A stretch of 64,000 nt of DNA from Bacillota bacterium (GCA_023390555.1 JAEWCQ010000042.1:14067-78066); one strand, 5' to 3'; numbered from the stretch's first letter, positions 18,424 through 27,663 are shown. Made by a program: numbers and translations. The notes: generated from the sequence alone by a model not told the origin.

Positions 18424-18439
18424 AATTTATCCTCTATAT

Positions 18440-18850
18440 TTATTGGTCAAATATAATATGAATTAGCTCCTTAATACTCAATGCTGAAGCATGTTTCGTA
18501 ACATCTTTTATCTGCAGGTAAAAGTTATATATTACACTACTGTTTTTCTCTTCTAACATTATAGAAATAATGGATTCCATTCCAAACTCTGACTCTATAA
18601 CTTTAATAAGATCATCGGATATCATCGAAAACAATTCTAGCGCATCAGGGACCGAAAATAGTTCTTGGTTCTGAAATATATCTTTCAAAACATCACGAGG
18701 AACATCAGTATCTTTTCCTAAGCCTCCTCTTTTCAAATCATTATATAGTAACTTAATGGTATATTTATTACTATTTCGTTCACCATCATATTTTATTAAT
18801 ATTTTGCAATCATTTTCCTTTAAGAATATTAGCAATTTTTTTAACATCAT
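18440..18850 (-). CDS. Putative immunity protein or antitoxin
   Basis: A 136-residue AT-rich soluble protein that I do not recognise. It has a predicted beta-alpha layout (CKILIKYDGERNSNKYTIKL near residues 15-34) and a Leu/Ile-rich C-terminus. It has no signal peptide. It overlaps the 3' end of the toxin gene by 41 bases and precedes the Doc-like gene by 16 bases. In polymorphic-toxin loci the cognate immunity gene holds exactly this position, directly after the toxin tip. It could instead be the antitoxin of the following Doc-like gene. Confidence 0.6.
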   Translation of the reverse strand: MMLKKLLIFLKENDCKILIKYDGERNSNKYTIKLLYNDLKRGGLGKDTDVPRDVLKDIFQNQELFSVPDALELFSMISDDLIKVIESEFGMESIISIMLEEKNSSVIYNFYLQIKDVTKHASALSIKELIHIIFDQ

Positions 18851-20015
18851 TTAGCCTCCCCTCTGCGATATCATATATTAAATCCCACTTTCTAACATCC
18901 GTCAATGAATTACTTAAGCCAAAATCATTTAACAGCATATTTAAAGTATCCATTGCTGTTCTCTTATTTCCATTTGCAAATACGTGATCTACAATACTTC
19001 GCGTTACTGCAGCTACTTGATCATAAGGATCATCATAATAAGATGCGGAATTTAATATATTTTCAACACTATTATTCATTTGATAACCATCTGCGTATTT
19101 CTTATTAAAATTTGCAATGTCATCGGCTATTACTTCCATATCATCAACAATATTTCGATTCGCCGAACTCTCAACTACATTCTCCGCAGCCTTTGATCCA
19201 CTCTCTATCATATCTCCGGCTACTTTTCCTCCGCCTTTCAGCGTTTTCCAAATTCCGCCCAACGCTTCCGATCCCAATTCCCACAGCGCCACATTTGCGG
19301 CAAAAGCACCTGCGAGTGTACCAAGCTTGTTCTGCTTTAGACTATTGGCATAGAAACTGCTGGTCCTTGATGTATCCAGGAACGTATATCCCTCCGCCTT
19401 GAATAGATATTCATTCAGCAGATCCTGAAGGCTTCCCAGAAATGTTCCGCCCAGAATTCCGGCTGCAATACTTGATAAGCTCCCCATCTTGTTACTCAGG
19501 GCAATCATCTTCTGATACTGTTTCAGTTCTTCATCCGACATACTGTTGCGCAAAACGGCCGCATAGTTCGAATTGTTCAAATCCCGCAGTTCCCTTGCCG
19601 TGGTTCCCTTAGCAAAATAGTCATCGAGCATGTCCCTGGCTTTTTTCTTCTCTTCTGCACTCAGCTTATAATCCGGATTCAGCCATTGATCCAGACAGTC
19701 CGAATCTGCTGTTTTATTTTTTTTCTTCACGCCCAGATACAGCTCTTTAAATTCTAACCCGCCATCTGTCTTTTTGTAAAGTCCCACAATGGTATTTAAT
19801 GCATTTCCCATTGCCTCCGACGCAGTTTCCTGTACTTTCAACTCATCCTCCACAGACTGCAAAGCCCTGCTTAGGGTTTCATACGTCTGTGTGTGACTGA
19901 TTTCTTTCCGCAGCTCTGCAATCTGCTGGCGCGCACTCTCCAGTTTTACTTTTATCTGTTTTAAACTTTCTGCCTGTCTGCTGCATTCATCCGGTTGGAT
20001 GTAAAACTCTCCCAA
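18810..20015 (-). CDS. WXG-like polymorphic toxin with C-terminal Doc/Fic domain
   Basis: A protein of about 401 residues. The start is set at TTG 20015, giving a protein that begins MGEFYIQPDECSRQAESL. GGGGAGG lies 8 bases upstream, and a TATACT -10 box overlaps the alternative GTG start at 20072. Residues 1-85 form a helical hairpin like WXG100/LXG type VII secretion domains. A Lys/Asp-rich middle follows, then Gly/Ala-rich hydrophobic stretches at about 180-260. The Doc-like tip lies at about 310-401 with HVFANGNKRT (His about 344), where Asn replaces the usual Asp/Glu. The 3' end is much more AT-rich than the 5' part, as expected for an exchanged toxin tip. It probably acts in contact-dependent competition. 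No signal peptide is present. Confidence 0.75.
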   Translation of the reverse strand: MGEFYIQPDECSRQAESLKQIKVKLESARQQIAELRKEISHTQTYETLSRALQSVEDELKVQETASEAMGNALNTIVGLYKKTDGGLEFKELYLGVKKKNKTADSDCLDQWLNPDYKLSAEEKKKARDMLDDYFAKGTTARELRDLNNSNYAAVLRNSMSDEELKQYQKMIALSNKMGSLSSIAAGILGGTFLGSLQDLLNEYLFKAEGYTFLDTSRTSSFYANSLKQNKLGTLAGAFAANVALWELGSEALGGIWKTLKGGGKVAGDMIESGSKAAENVVESSANRNIVDDMEVIADDIANFNKKYADGYQMNNSVENILNSASYYDDPYDQVAAVTRSIVDHVFANGNKRTAMDTLNMLLNDFGLSNSLTDVRKWDLIYDIAEGRLNDVKKIANILKGK

Positions 20016-20173
20016 AAGCAACCGCCTCCCCTCTGTCTGAAATTCTGCTCTCGGTTTTCGACAGTATAGCACAAAAAATATGCTTTTTCGGTTTTTCCGA
20101 CAGACAGCATGGGAAACGGGATGAATGAGCAGTTTTTGAGTATTTTTATCTTCTCATTTTTCTGCTTCAGAAA

Positions 20174-22426
20174 CTATTCCACATTTTTCAAAGCATCACC
20201 CATCGGAATTTTCCTGATTTTTTTTACCTGCAGAAACGCAATTATGGAGTAGGCCAAAGCTCCCATAACAAACATTTTTACAAAGGTAACACCCGGAACA
20301 TAATATGGCAGCCATCCGGAATAATCGGAGAAAATCATGACACAGATACTTTTCATCAGGAAATTGCAGATGGGCATTGTAACCAGCATGGATGCCAGCA
20401 CGACAAACGTTGTTGTCGTGATATAAAGTTTATTTATTTCCGCATTACTGTAACCCAAAATTTTTGCCATTGAAATGGATACGGCATTCTTTTCAATAAT
20501 GATCTTTGACAAAAGATAAATAATCAACAGGAACATTGCAATTCCAAACACCAGATACATATTCATCATATTCCCCATTGATACTTTCAACTGACGGGAG
20601 GTCTTTGTCAAATCATCCCTTGTAATAGTCGTCGCTATCAGCTTTTCGTTGATATCCGATATTTTCTGATTGGAGAAATATCCGTTAAAATAGTCAGACT
20701 CCTGATCGAAGGTCTGCTGAAAGTTCTCGATACTCATGAACACAGCAATCGTGGCCGGATAGTTGTAAGTTCCCTGCACTTTGAATTGATATTCATCGTC
20801 CCCGTACTCTTCTTTCAACGTAATGGTATCTCCGGTCTTCACATCGTATTTTTGTGCATAAGCACTGGAGACATACACTTCATCCGACTGAAAATCAAGA
20901 CTCAGATAACTGCTGTCCGCATTTACTCCGTAGATTGCAACATCTTCGCTTTTTTTCTTATCTTCTGTGGTTTTCAGCGTGCTGATACAGAATTTCTCAG
21001 CACCGCCTGTCTTCGTCTCTGCCGGTGTTTTTAATACATACTGATAGCTGCATAAGGTATTGGTGGTAATTTCCGTTTCAAAATGATTCAGAAGCGGCGT
21101 GAACATTAGTCCGAATAAAAGAATGAAATTCGCGAAAAATACGCCGATGAAAATCATAATATAATTGGGCATGTTCTGAAAAATGATCCGGATACGGAAG
21201 CGGGTCAGAAATTTTATTTTTGTATTCAGCCGGAAGGCTTTTTTCCGGCTCCTTGCGCTTAAATCACGCCGGATAAATTTCAGCGGTGACAGATTCATCT
21301 TTTTTGCAAGAACCGAATAATTAATCAGGAACAGGAGCAGCAGCGGAACAACGGTGGTCTTTAAAAAGGCATCGGGGTTCCATCTCGTCACATAGGTCGG
21401 AAGGCTGTAGCTGTTGTAATACATATCTGCCATATAATCTTTTAATACGGTATATCCAAGTATATTTCCGACAATTGCCGCTAAAAGCATTACAAGAATC
21501 GGCATGGTAAGATAATGCCGGATCAGTTCTCCCTTCGTATAACCGGATGCGCGCAGGGTGCCGATTACATTGGACTCTTTTGCAATTGTATTCCAGGTCG
21601 TAATTGCAATGATAAACGCAATAATAACAATAACAATATACAAGAATACGGTCATCATGGTGTTGTCTCCTGACATATCATCCCCGGTGAAATGAATTGC
21701 CTGATTCAGATATTGCGGAATATAATTCACAATGATACCATTCTGGCTCAACGTTTTCAGAAAATCTTCGGACATTTTTTCTGCCTGCGTATCATCTTTC
21801 GGTGCATTATCATACGTCCATGCATAGCTAAAATGCAGATGGGTATCCCCAAATGCTTTAAAACTCTCCGGTGTTACAACGGCAACGCCAAATTTGATTG
21901 CATCAAACATCAAATCTGAATTGTTGGAAAATAAAGCACTGTAATCCGACAGTGCCACAAGTCCTGTTATTTTCAGTTCTCTGCCGCCTGCCGTAATGGT
22001 ATCCCCCACCGAAAAGCCATTGTTATCTGCATACATCCTGTCGATTGCGATTTCAGAATCAGTCTGCGGCAGCGTTCCTTCCATCAGGCAGACCTGATCA
22101 ATCGACTTTGGTTCTTCAAAGACCCGAAGCGTGCTGTCAACTTCTTTTGTCTGTTCTTCTATGTAAAAATGATTGTAAATCGTCAGATCTTCTGCTTCCA
22201 GTTTATCAATTGTGGCACTATCCGCTTTTGCACTGAGCTCAAAATTACCGTCTTCAATGTGATAGGCGGAAAAACTCTCCTCATATGCCGCATTCATGCT
22301 GTCATTTGCAACCAGAAAACCGGATACCAGTGCAATCATGGCCGCAATGAAAAGAAATATCACAATATATTTTCCAATTTCCTCTTTCAATTCACCGATC
22401 AGCCGTTTTCTCAAAGGATTTTTCAT
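20174..22426 (-). CDS. FtsX-family ABC transporter permease
   Basis: A 750-residue permease with an N-terminal helix, a large extracytoplasmic region (about residues 40-230), three helices, a middle linker, a second extracytoplasmic part and a C-terminal FtsX core of three to four helices. The start at 22426 (MKNPLRKR) is chosen for AAGGGAGAA upstream; the longer frame overlaps the end of the ATPase gene. It pairs with the ATPase at 22441-23139. Such two-gene units export peptides or lipids or sense cell-envelope stress; the substrate is unknown. Confidence 0.88.
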   Translation of the reverse strand: MKNPLRKRLIGELKEEIGKYIVIFLFIAAMIALVSGFLVANDSMNAAYEESFSAYHIEDGNFELSAKADSATIDKLEAEDLTIYNHFYIEEQTKEVDSTLRVFEEPKSIDQVCLMEGTLPQTDSEIAIDRMYADNNGFSVGDTITAGGRELKITGLVALSDYSALFSNNSDLMFDAIKFGVAVVTPESFKAFGDTHLHFSYAWTYDNAPKDDTQAEKMSEDFLKTLSQNGIIVNYIPQYLNQAIHFTGDDMSGDNTMMTVFLYIVIVIIAFIIAITTWNTIAKESNVIGTLRASGYTKGELIRHYLTMPILVMLLAAIVGNILGYTVLKDYMADMYYNSYSLPTYVTRWNPDAFLKTTVVPLLLLFLINYSVLAKKMNLSPLKFIRRDLSARSRKKAFRLNTKIKFLTRFRIRIIFQNMPNYIMIFIGVFFANFILLFGLMFTPLLNHFETEITTNTLCSYQYVLKTPAETKTGGAEKFCISTLKTTEDKKKSEDVAIYGVNADSSYLSLDFQSDEVYVSSAYAQKYDVKTGDTITLKEEYGDDEYQFKVQGTYNYPATIAVFMSIENFQQTFDQESDYFNGYFSNQKISDINEKLIATTITRDDLTKTSRQLKVSMGNMMNMYLVFGIAMFLLIIYLLSKIIIEKNAVSISMAKILGYSNAEINKLYITTTTFVVLASMLVTMPICNFLMKSICVMIFSDYSGWLPYYVPGVTFVKMFVMGALAYSIIAFLQVKKIRKIPMGDALKNVE

Positions 22427-22440
22427 CGTATTCTCCCTTC

Positions 22441-23139
22441 TTACCATTCAAGCTCTGCAGCCGGGATTTTCTGTTCATTCTTATAGTTTTTTCGAATCTG
22501 GCCGTCTCGAAGCTTTACGACTCTGTCTGCCATATATTTGATTGCATCATTGTGCGTCACCAGGATCACCGTATTGCCATACGCCTTGTTAATATCTTCA
22601 ATTAATTTCAGAATCTCCTTGGACGTATTATAATCAAGGGCTCCCGTCGGTTCATCGCAAAGAAGAATATCCGGGTTCTTAATAATTGCCCTGCCAATTG
22701 CTGTTCTCTGCTGCTGGCCTCCGGATAGCTGATTCGGGAGTTTGTGTCTGTGCTGATACAGCCCCAGCGTATTTAAAATCTCATCCGTATCAAAAGGCTT
22801 TTCACTCAGGTAAGCGCCCACCTCAATATTTTCCTTAATATTGAGATTGGGAATCAGATTATACATCTGAAACACATATCCAAGATGTTTTCTGCGGTAG
22901 AGCGTCAATTTCTTCTCATTCATATCCGCAATTTTTTCTCCCTGAATCGAAATGTATCCGCTGTCCGCATCATCGATTCCGCCGATCACGTTAAGCAGAG
23001 TTGATTTACCGGATCCGGAAGGCCCTAACAGGACACAGATCTCTCCTTTTTGAATATCCATATTGATGCCATTGAGTACCTCTACACGACTTTCGCCTTC
23101 ACCGAAGTGTTTTTTTATATCTTTGATTTCAAGAAACAT
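22441..23139 (-). CDS. ABC transporter ATPase (MacB/LolD type)
   Basis: A 232-residue ATPase with Walker A GPSGSGKST, signature LSGGQQQR and Walker B ILLCDEPTGALD, typical of partners of FtsX permeases. The start at 23139 is preferred: GGTGG lies six bases upstream, whereas it touches the ATG two codons earlier. It is first in a two-gene operon with the 750-residue permease. An inverted repeat just after its promoter suggests repressor control. Confidence 0.92.
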   Translation of the reverse strand: MFLEIKDIKKHFGEGESRVEVLNGINMDIQKGEICVLLGPSGSGKSTLLNVIGGIDDADSGYISIQGEKIADMNEKKLTLYRRKHLGYVFQMYNLIPNLNIKENIEVGAYLSEKPFDTDEILNTLGLYQHRHKLPNQLSGGQQQRTAIGRAIIKNPDILLCDEPTGALDYNTSKEILKLIEDINKAYGNTVILVTHNDAIKYMADRVVKLRDGQIRKNYKNEQKIPAAELEW

Positions 23140-23156
23140 TTTCATCCACCTTTCCG

Positions 23157-23209
23157 GTTAGTTGTTGCTAACTCCTTCTTTATTATAATCTATTGGAAAA
23201 TAAAAGCAA
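23157..23209 (-). promoter_or_regulatory. Promoter and operator of the MacB-like ABC operon
   Basis: On the minus strand, a -35 TTGCTT (23204-23209), a 16-bp spacer and a -10 TATAAT (23182-23187) are followed by the inverted repeat GTTAG-CAACAA-CTAAC (23157-23172) at the start of the transcript. This suggests a repressor of MarR or TetR type. Confidence 0.7.
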
Positions 23210-23236
23210 CTACAAGATGAAGAACTTCGCCGGACA

Positions 23237-23283
23237 TGAAAAAGCACCTGAACGCCAGTTTCTCACACTGCGTTCAGGTGCTT
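23237..23283 (-). terminator. Terminator of the BceAB-like operon
   Basis: AAGCACCTGAACGC (23242-23255) pairs perfectly with GCGTTCAGGTGCTT (23270-23283). On the minus strand T5 follows. It lies 76 bases after the permease stop. Confidence 0.9.
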
Positions 23284-23358
23284 CCATTCTTTTATATTCA
23301 AAGGCAATTCAGTTGAAGTCTCTCTGGCACAACCCGTTCTCTCAGGCGGTAAATCTGC

Positions 23359-25365
23359 CTATACCTGCTCTCCTACGATTTTATAGTAAGTCTTTGAAGT
23401 GAGCAGAAATACGACCAGATATATCATTCCGAATACTACGATTGTTCCGGCCAGACACGCGGCAAACAGTGCCGTGTTATTGAGGTTCAGGACGGAAAGA
23501 AGTCTTCTTACCATTGGAAATGCGGCTGCCACATGAATTGCCGCTGTGACAATTGGAAGGAAAAACACAATCCTGATCTGTGACCGGATGGCAGATTTTA
23601 CCTCCGTACTGCTCATTCCCACTTTCTCCATGATGGCAAAACGTTCCTTGTCATCATATCCTTCGGATATCTGCTTGTAAAAGATGATCAGCACGGTAAT
23701 CATAAGAAACATCGTTCCAAGGAACAGTCCCAAGAAGAAAAATCCACCATATAAATGTTGAAACTCATCCGCAGATGCATCTTTACTTTCACTGTACAGG
23801 GACTGATACGTCCCATCCAATCCGGCAAGTGCCTTTTGTACTTCATCCGCGCACGCAATCTTCTCTTTTTTGGTTCCATCTGTGTCAATCAGGAGATTAT
23901 ACTGATAGCTGCTGGCATTCTCACCATATGCCTCCTTTTGTATCTGATAGATTTCTTCCAGATCTGTTTCGTCATTTACAATGACATAGTAAAATCCAGC
24001 TACCATATCTGCCATATACTCATTCTCATCAGATTCAAACTTATTTGCCGATTTTACCGTATAGTTCTGCCCGCCCAGAACCAGATCCTTCAGCTCCGAT
24101 TGATCCGCTGACACCAGCGTCACTTCGCGCTCGCCGAGTTCTGGTAACGTCTCTCCTGTCATTTCTTTATAGGAATCTCTTGTCATAACAGTCAGGTAGG
24201 TCAGCTTATCGTAATCCATCACACTTTGATCCGATGAAAATATGAACTCATTCCCCTCCTGAATACAGCTAATGGATAGCTCCACAAAGCTTAATTCATT
24301 TCCGATGCTTCTTCCACTATCACGAATTGTCTGTTCCACCTTTTCCGCGATTTCAGCTTCCCCGGTGACCTTATCCTCATAACGGGCATATACGGATAGA
24401 TCTGTCGGATATCTTGTGTTCACTTCATCTTCTATCCCAATATACATGCTTACCGTAGTGGATACCATAATCAGTACCATCGTTGATAATATACAGATGT
24501 TTGCAAGACCTACAGCATTCTGCTTCATACGGTAAATCATGCCGGAAACGGCAGTAAAATGTTTCATCTTATAATAATAATTTTTATTTCTTCGAAGCAT
24601 CTTTAGTAACGCAATGCTTCCCGCCGTAAACAGGCAGTAGGTTCCGATAATGACCAGAAGTACCGCAACAAAAAACAGCATCAGCGCCTTCAGAGGGCTT
24701 TCTGTCGTAATCGCAATGTAATAGCCGGCTCCGATACAGGCTATCCCAATCAAGGTCAAAAGGATCTTTGTCTTTGGTTCCCGCTCGCCCACACTGCTTC
24801 CATGAAGCAGTTCAATCGGATTCGCCAGCTTGATCTGCAGCATATCATAGAGCAGCGTCAACAGATAGATGCCACAGAACAATACCACTGTAGTACTTAC
24901 CCCGCTTGCCGATATATAGAAACCAATTCCCGCATCAAATCCCATCAGATGAAACAACAGCATGCACATCAGCTTATTAAATACAATTCCTGTCAGAAGA
25001 CCTCCGCCCACTGCTGCAATGGCAGTAAACACGGTCTCTAAAAATAATACCTTGGCCAAATGCTTTTTTTCCATTCCCAGAATGTTGTATACGCCAAGCT
25101 CCTTTTTTCTCCGCTTGATGATAAAGCTGTTGGTATAGAAAATAAAGATAACGGAAAAAATGGCAATCACGATACTTCCCAATGCAAGGATTGTTTTAAT
25201 CTCTGCAGAACCGGAGCTATCATCCCAGCCTGCATTTCCATTCAATGCGCACATGATGTAGAACATTGCCACCGTGATGATTCCGGTGATCAAATAAGGC
25301 AGGTAAAACTGACCGTTCTTTTTCATATTTGTAAACGCAAGTTTTACATAAAGCCCCTTATTCAT
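23359..25365 (-). CDS. BceB-like ABC permease
   Basis: A 668-residue FtsX-type permease of the BceB family. It has an N-terminal MNKGLYVKLAFTNMKKNGQF, about ten helices, and one extracytoplasmic domain of about 200 residues between helices 7 and 8 (roughly 310-520). Family members, with BceA, give resistance to and sense bacitracin-like or lantibiotic peptides together with a BceRS system. The start at 25365 has AGGTGG at the right distance and overlaps the ATPase stop by eight bases. A BceRS-like pair lies 18 kb away at 43900-45563. Confidence 0.9.
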   Translation of the reverse strand: MNKGLYVKLAFTNMKKNGQFYLPYLITGIITVAMFYIMCALNGNAGWDDSSGSAEIKTILALGSIVIAIFSVIFIFYTNSFIIKRRKKELGVYNILGMEKKHLAKVLFLETVFTAIAAVGGGLLTGIVFNKLMCMLLFHLMGFDAGIGFYISASGVSTTVVLFCGIYLLTLLYDMLQIKLANPIELLHGSSVGEREPKTKILLTLIGIACIGAGYYIAITTESPLKALMLFFVAVLLVIIGTYCLFTAGSIALLKMLRRNKNYYYKMKHFTAVSGMIYRMKQNAVGLANICILSTMVLIMVSTTVSMYIGIEDEVNTRYPTDLSVYARYEDKVTGEAEIAEKVEQTIRDSGRSIGNELSFVELSISCIQEGNEFIFSSDQSVMDYDKLTYLTVMTRDSYKEMTGETLPELGEREVTLVSADQSELKDLVLGGQNYTVKSANKFESDENEYMADMVAGFYYVIVNDETDLEEIYQIQKEAYGENASSYQYNLLIDTDGTKKEKIACADEVQKALAGLDGTYQSLYSESKDASADEFQHLYGGFFFLGLFLGTMFLMITVLIIFYKQISEGYDDKERFAIMEKVGMSSTEVKSAIRSQIRIVFFLPIVTAAIHVAAAFPMVRRLLSVLNLNNTALFAACLAGTIVVFGMIYLVVFLLTSKTYYKIVGEQV

Positions 25366-26125
25366 TTTTTTCACCACCTGTCGTCAGCATTGTAAGTGTA
25401 TCCGATATTCTGGCAAACAGTTCCTCGTTGCTCATGTTGCCCCGGTAAAGTTGATGGAATACCTCTCCATCTTTGATAAAAAGCACGCGCTTTGCATGAC
25501 TTGCCGCTTTCGTGGAATGGGTCACCATCAGAATGGTCTGTCCGCCGTCATTGATCTCATTAAAAAGGCGAAGCAGACTGTCCGTTGCCTTGGAATCAAG
25601 TGCTCCGGTCGGTTCATCTGCAAGAATCAGCTGCGGTCTGATGATCAGTGCCCTTGCAACCGCAGCACGCTGCTTCTGTCCCCCGGACACTTCGTACGGA
25701 TATTTCTCAAGCAGTTCTTCTATTCCAAGCTGTGCCGCAATCGGTCTGATCCGTTTTTCCATCTCCGGATATGCAAATCCAGACAGAACCAACGGCAGCA
25801 AAATGTTATCTTTTAGCGAAAAATTATCCAACAGATTAAAGTCCTGAAATACGAAGCCCAGATTTTCACGCCGGAAAGCAGAAATTTCTTTTTCCTTAAT
25901 CCCGACAATATTTTTGCCATTCAGCCGTACTTCCCCGCTCGTCGGTTTATCAAGTGCCGCTAAAATATTCAACAACGTGGTCTTTCCGGAACCGGACTCG
26001 CCCATGATTGCGACATATTCTCCCTCTTCTACCGAAAAGCTCAAATTGCTCAATGCCTGTACCTGATTACCTCCGAAACGCGTTGTATAGATTTTCTTTA
26101 AATTATTTACTTCTAAGATTGCCAT
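25358..26125 (-). CDS. BceA-like ABC ATPase
   Basis: A 255-residue ATPase with Walker A GESGSGKTT, signature VSGGQKQR and Walker B LILADEPTGALD. It begins MAILEVNNLKKIYTTRFGGN, the BceA pattern. AGGAGG lies upstream. It is translationally coupled to the BceB-like permease. The promoter and an upstream inverted repeat point to activation by an OmpR-class response regulator. Confidence 0.92.
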   Translation of the reverse strand: MAILEVNNLKKIYTTRFGGNQVQALSNLSFSVEEGEYVAIMGESGSGKTTLLNILAALDKPTSGEVRLNGKNIVGIKEKEISAFRRENLGFVFQDFNLLDNFSLKDNILLPLVLSGFAYPEMEKRIRPIAAQLGIEELLEKYPYEVSGGQKQRAAVARALIIRPQLILADEPTGALDSKATDSLLRLFNEINDGGQTILMVTHSTKAASHAKRVLFIKDGEVFHQLYRGNMSNEELFARISDTLTMLTTGGEKNE

Positions 26126-26160
26126 AATTACCTCCTGATTGCTTTTCCTATGGAACTGTA

Positions 26161-26188
26161 ATTATCTTAACAAAAAAAGAAAATGCAA
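26161..26188 (-). promoter_or_regulatory. Promoter of the BceAB-like operon
   Basis: On the minus strand, a -35 TTGCAT (26183-26188) and a -10 GATAAT (26161-26166) are separated by 16 bp. Confidence 0.65.
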
Positions 26189-26221
26189 GCCATCGATTTG
26201 ACTTACATTTTCAGGAGAAAT

Positions 26222-26237
26222 CTTACAATCCTGTAAG
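26222..26237. promoter_or_regulatory. BceR-type binding site candidate
   Basis: A perfect inverted repeat, CTTACA-ATCC-TGTAAG, lies 34 bases upstream of the -35 box, where activators bind. The TnACA-N4-TGTnA layout is, from memory, that of BceR-like regulators. The rest of the 26238-26405 gap is AT-rich and shows nothing else. Confidence 0.6.
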
Positions 26238-26405
26238 AAACCAGGTCATTTTATCTCGTTATACATTCTTACATTTCCTTACTTTATCCGCTTTTTAAGG
26301 TTTTTCTATTTCCATCCATTCACATATTATTCTATATTCTTATACATCGTTGGTATAAAATTGTTGTACTTTTTTCCGTTCTATTGTATGCAGATTTATA
26401 GCTTT

Positions 26406-27059
26406 TTATATATTGATAGAAATAATCTCTCCCATTAGATACGGCTTTGCGCCCTGCTCTATCTTTGCTGTCATTTGTGGATGGGTAATAAAAAATTTAT
26501 TCTTTTTAGTCAGAATCTTACAATCGGTCTCTTCTATTGGTATATTGGTTCCTTTGGGCAAAATACAGATTGTTGCAAAACCGCTTTCCTCTACCTGACA
26601 AGGTGTATAGTGAAGTGTTGTCCCATATAATTCTACACAACTGCCCTTCTCCACATAGAAAATTTCCGCCTTGCCAAGATCGTAATGTTCATCCTTCATA
26701 TCACAGCGCTGCCCTAAAATCAATACCAGATCACTCAACGCAATTATCGTTTCACTGCCCTGATGGTACTCTACTCCATTTAATTCCTGATTGTGACCCA
26801 GACAACGACCAGCCTGAATGTCCATTCCTCCATAAATATAATTCTGTATCCAGGCCATAATTGACTGCTCTTCAAAGATTAGCTCGGAAGCCCGGTATTC
26901 GCTTTCTTCAATTGGGAATGTAATTTCCCCGGAAGCCATGTCCAGTACCTGTGGCAGCTGATCATTTACGATTATCTTCCCATATACCGTAAATGCAGTA
27001 TCTTTTATACTATGTATCTTTTTATCTGGATTTTTTTGCTGTAATTCTTTCTGATTCAT
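26406..27059 (-). CDS. DUF4867-like protein (cupin-type) of the PTS operon
   Basis: A 217-residue protein resembling the DUF4867 family (named from memory). This is a double-stranded beta-helix-like protein often found in sugar-phosphate operons. Visible features are YHQGSETIIAL, the acidic/His-rich DMKDEHYDLGKAEIFYVEKG and LHYTPC, which could supply metal ligands as in cupins. No activity is established to my knowledge. It is the last gene of the Lac-type PTS operon, after the RpiB-like isomerase. A role as a sugar-phosphate isomerase or mutarotase-like helper is an inference. The ribosome site is GAGGTAA. Confidence 0.65.
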   Translation of the reverse strand: MNQKELQQKNPDKKIHSIKDTAFTVYGKIIVNDQLPQVLDMASGEITFPIEESEYRASELIFEEQSIMAWIQNYIYGGMDIQAGRCLGHNQELNGVEYHQGSETIIALSDLVLILGQRCDMKDEHYDLGKAEIFYVEKGSCVELYGTTLHYTPCQVEESGFATICILPKGTNIPIEETDCKILTKKNKFFITHPQMTAKIEQGAKPYLMGEIISINI

Positions 27060-27150
27060 TTTTTATTTACCTCATCTTCTCTTCTACAAATAAATTATTT
27101 AAAAAGGCAGCTACGGTCAATATAGAACCATATGCTGCCTGATGGAGGGC

Positions 27151-27618
27151 TTATTTCGTTTTCTGACGTTCCTCTATATCCTTAATCATGTCAATTCGAA
27201 CCTGGTGTCTTCCACCTTCATACTCTCCGGTAAGCCATGCATCCACAATCATTTTTGCAAGCTCAATACCCACTACTCTTGCACCAAAAGCAAGCATATT
27301 TGTATTGTTATGTTGTCTGGATAATAACGCTGAATATGGCTCCGAACAGGTTACACATCGAATCCCATTCACCTTATTGGCCGCAAGAGAAATTCCCACA
27401 CCTGTACCACAGATTACAATTCCCTTCTCTACTTCTCCAGCTACAACAGCATTGGCAACTGCCTCGCCTGCGGCCGGATAATTAAATCTCTCTGTGGAAT
27501 CTGTACCATAGTTTACTACTTCGTAACCGTATTTTTCCTTGATATGCTCTATGATCTGGTTCTTATACTCTACCGCTACATGGTCATTTCCTATTCCTAT
27601 CTTCATTTCCTGTTTCAT
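27151..27618 (-). CDS. rpiB: RpiB-family isomerase, probable allose-6-phosphate isomerase
   Basis: A 155-residue RpiB/LacAB-family aldose-ketose isomerase. The catalytic Cys70 (VICGTGVGIS) and His103 (SRQHNNTN) are present, with GGRHQVR near the end. The resemblance to E. coli RpiB/AlsI is strong (CSEPYSALLSRQHNNTN, then LAFGARVVG). That enzyme interconverts ribose-5-P/ribulose-5-P and also allose-6-P/allulose-6-P. The usual DYPD segment reads NYPAAG here. A neighbouring AlsE-like epimerase and phospho-beta-glycosidase favour allose-6-phosphate as substrate. The start may be four codons later. Confidence 0.88.
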   Translation of the reverse strand: MKQEMKIGIGNDHVAVEYKNQIIEHIKEKYGYEVVNYGTDSTERFNYPAAGEAVANAVVAGEVEKGIVICGTGVGISLAANKVNGIRCVTCSEPYSALLSRQHNNTNMLAFGARVVGIELAKMIVDAWLTGEYEGGRHQVRIDMIKDIEERQKTK

Positions 27619-27663
27619 CCTCTCTATTTTCCAGTAAATTCTGATTCCGCAAATCTATTCCCT

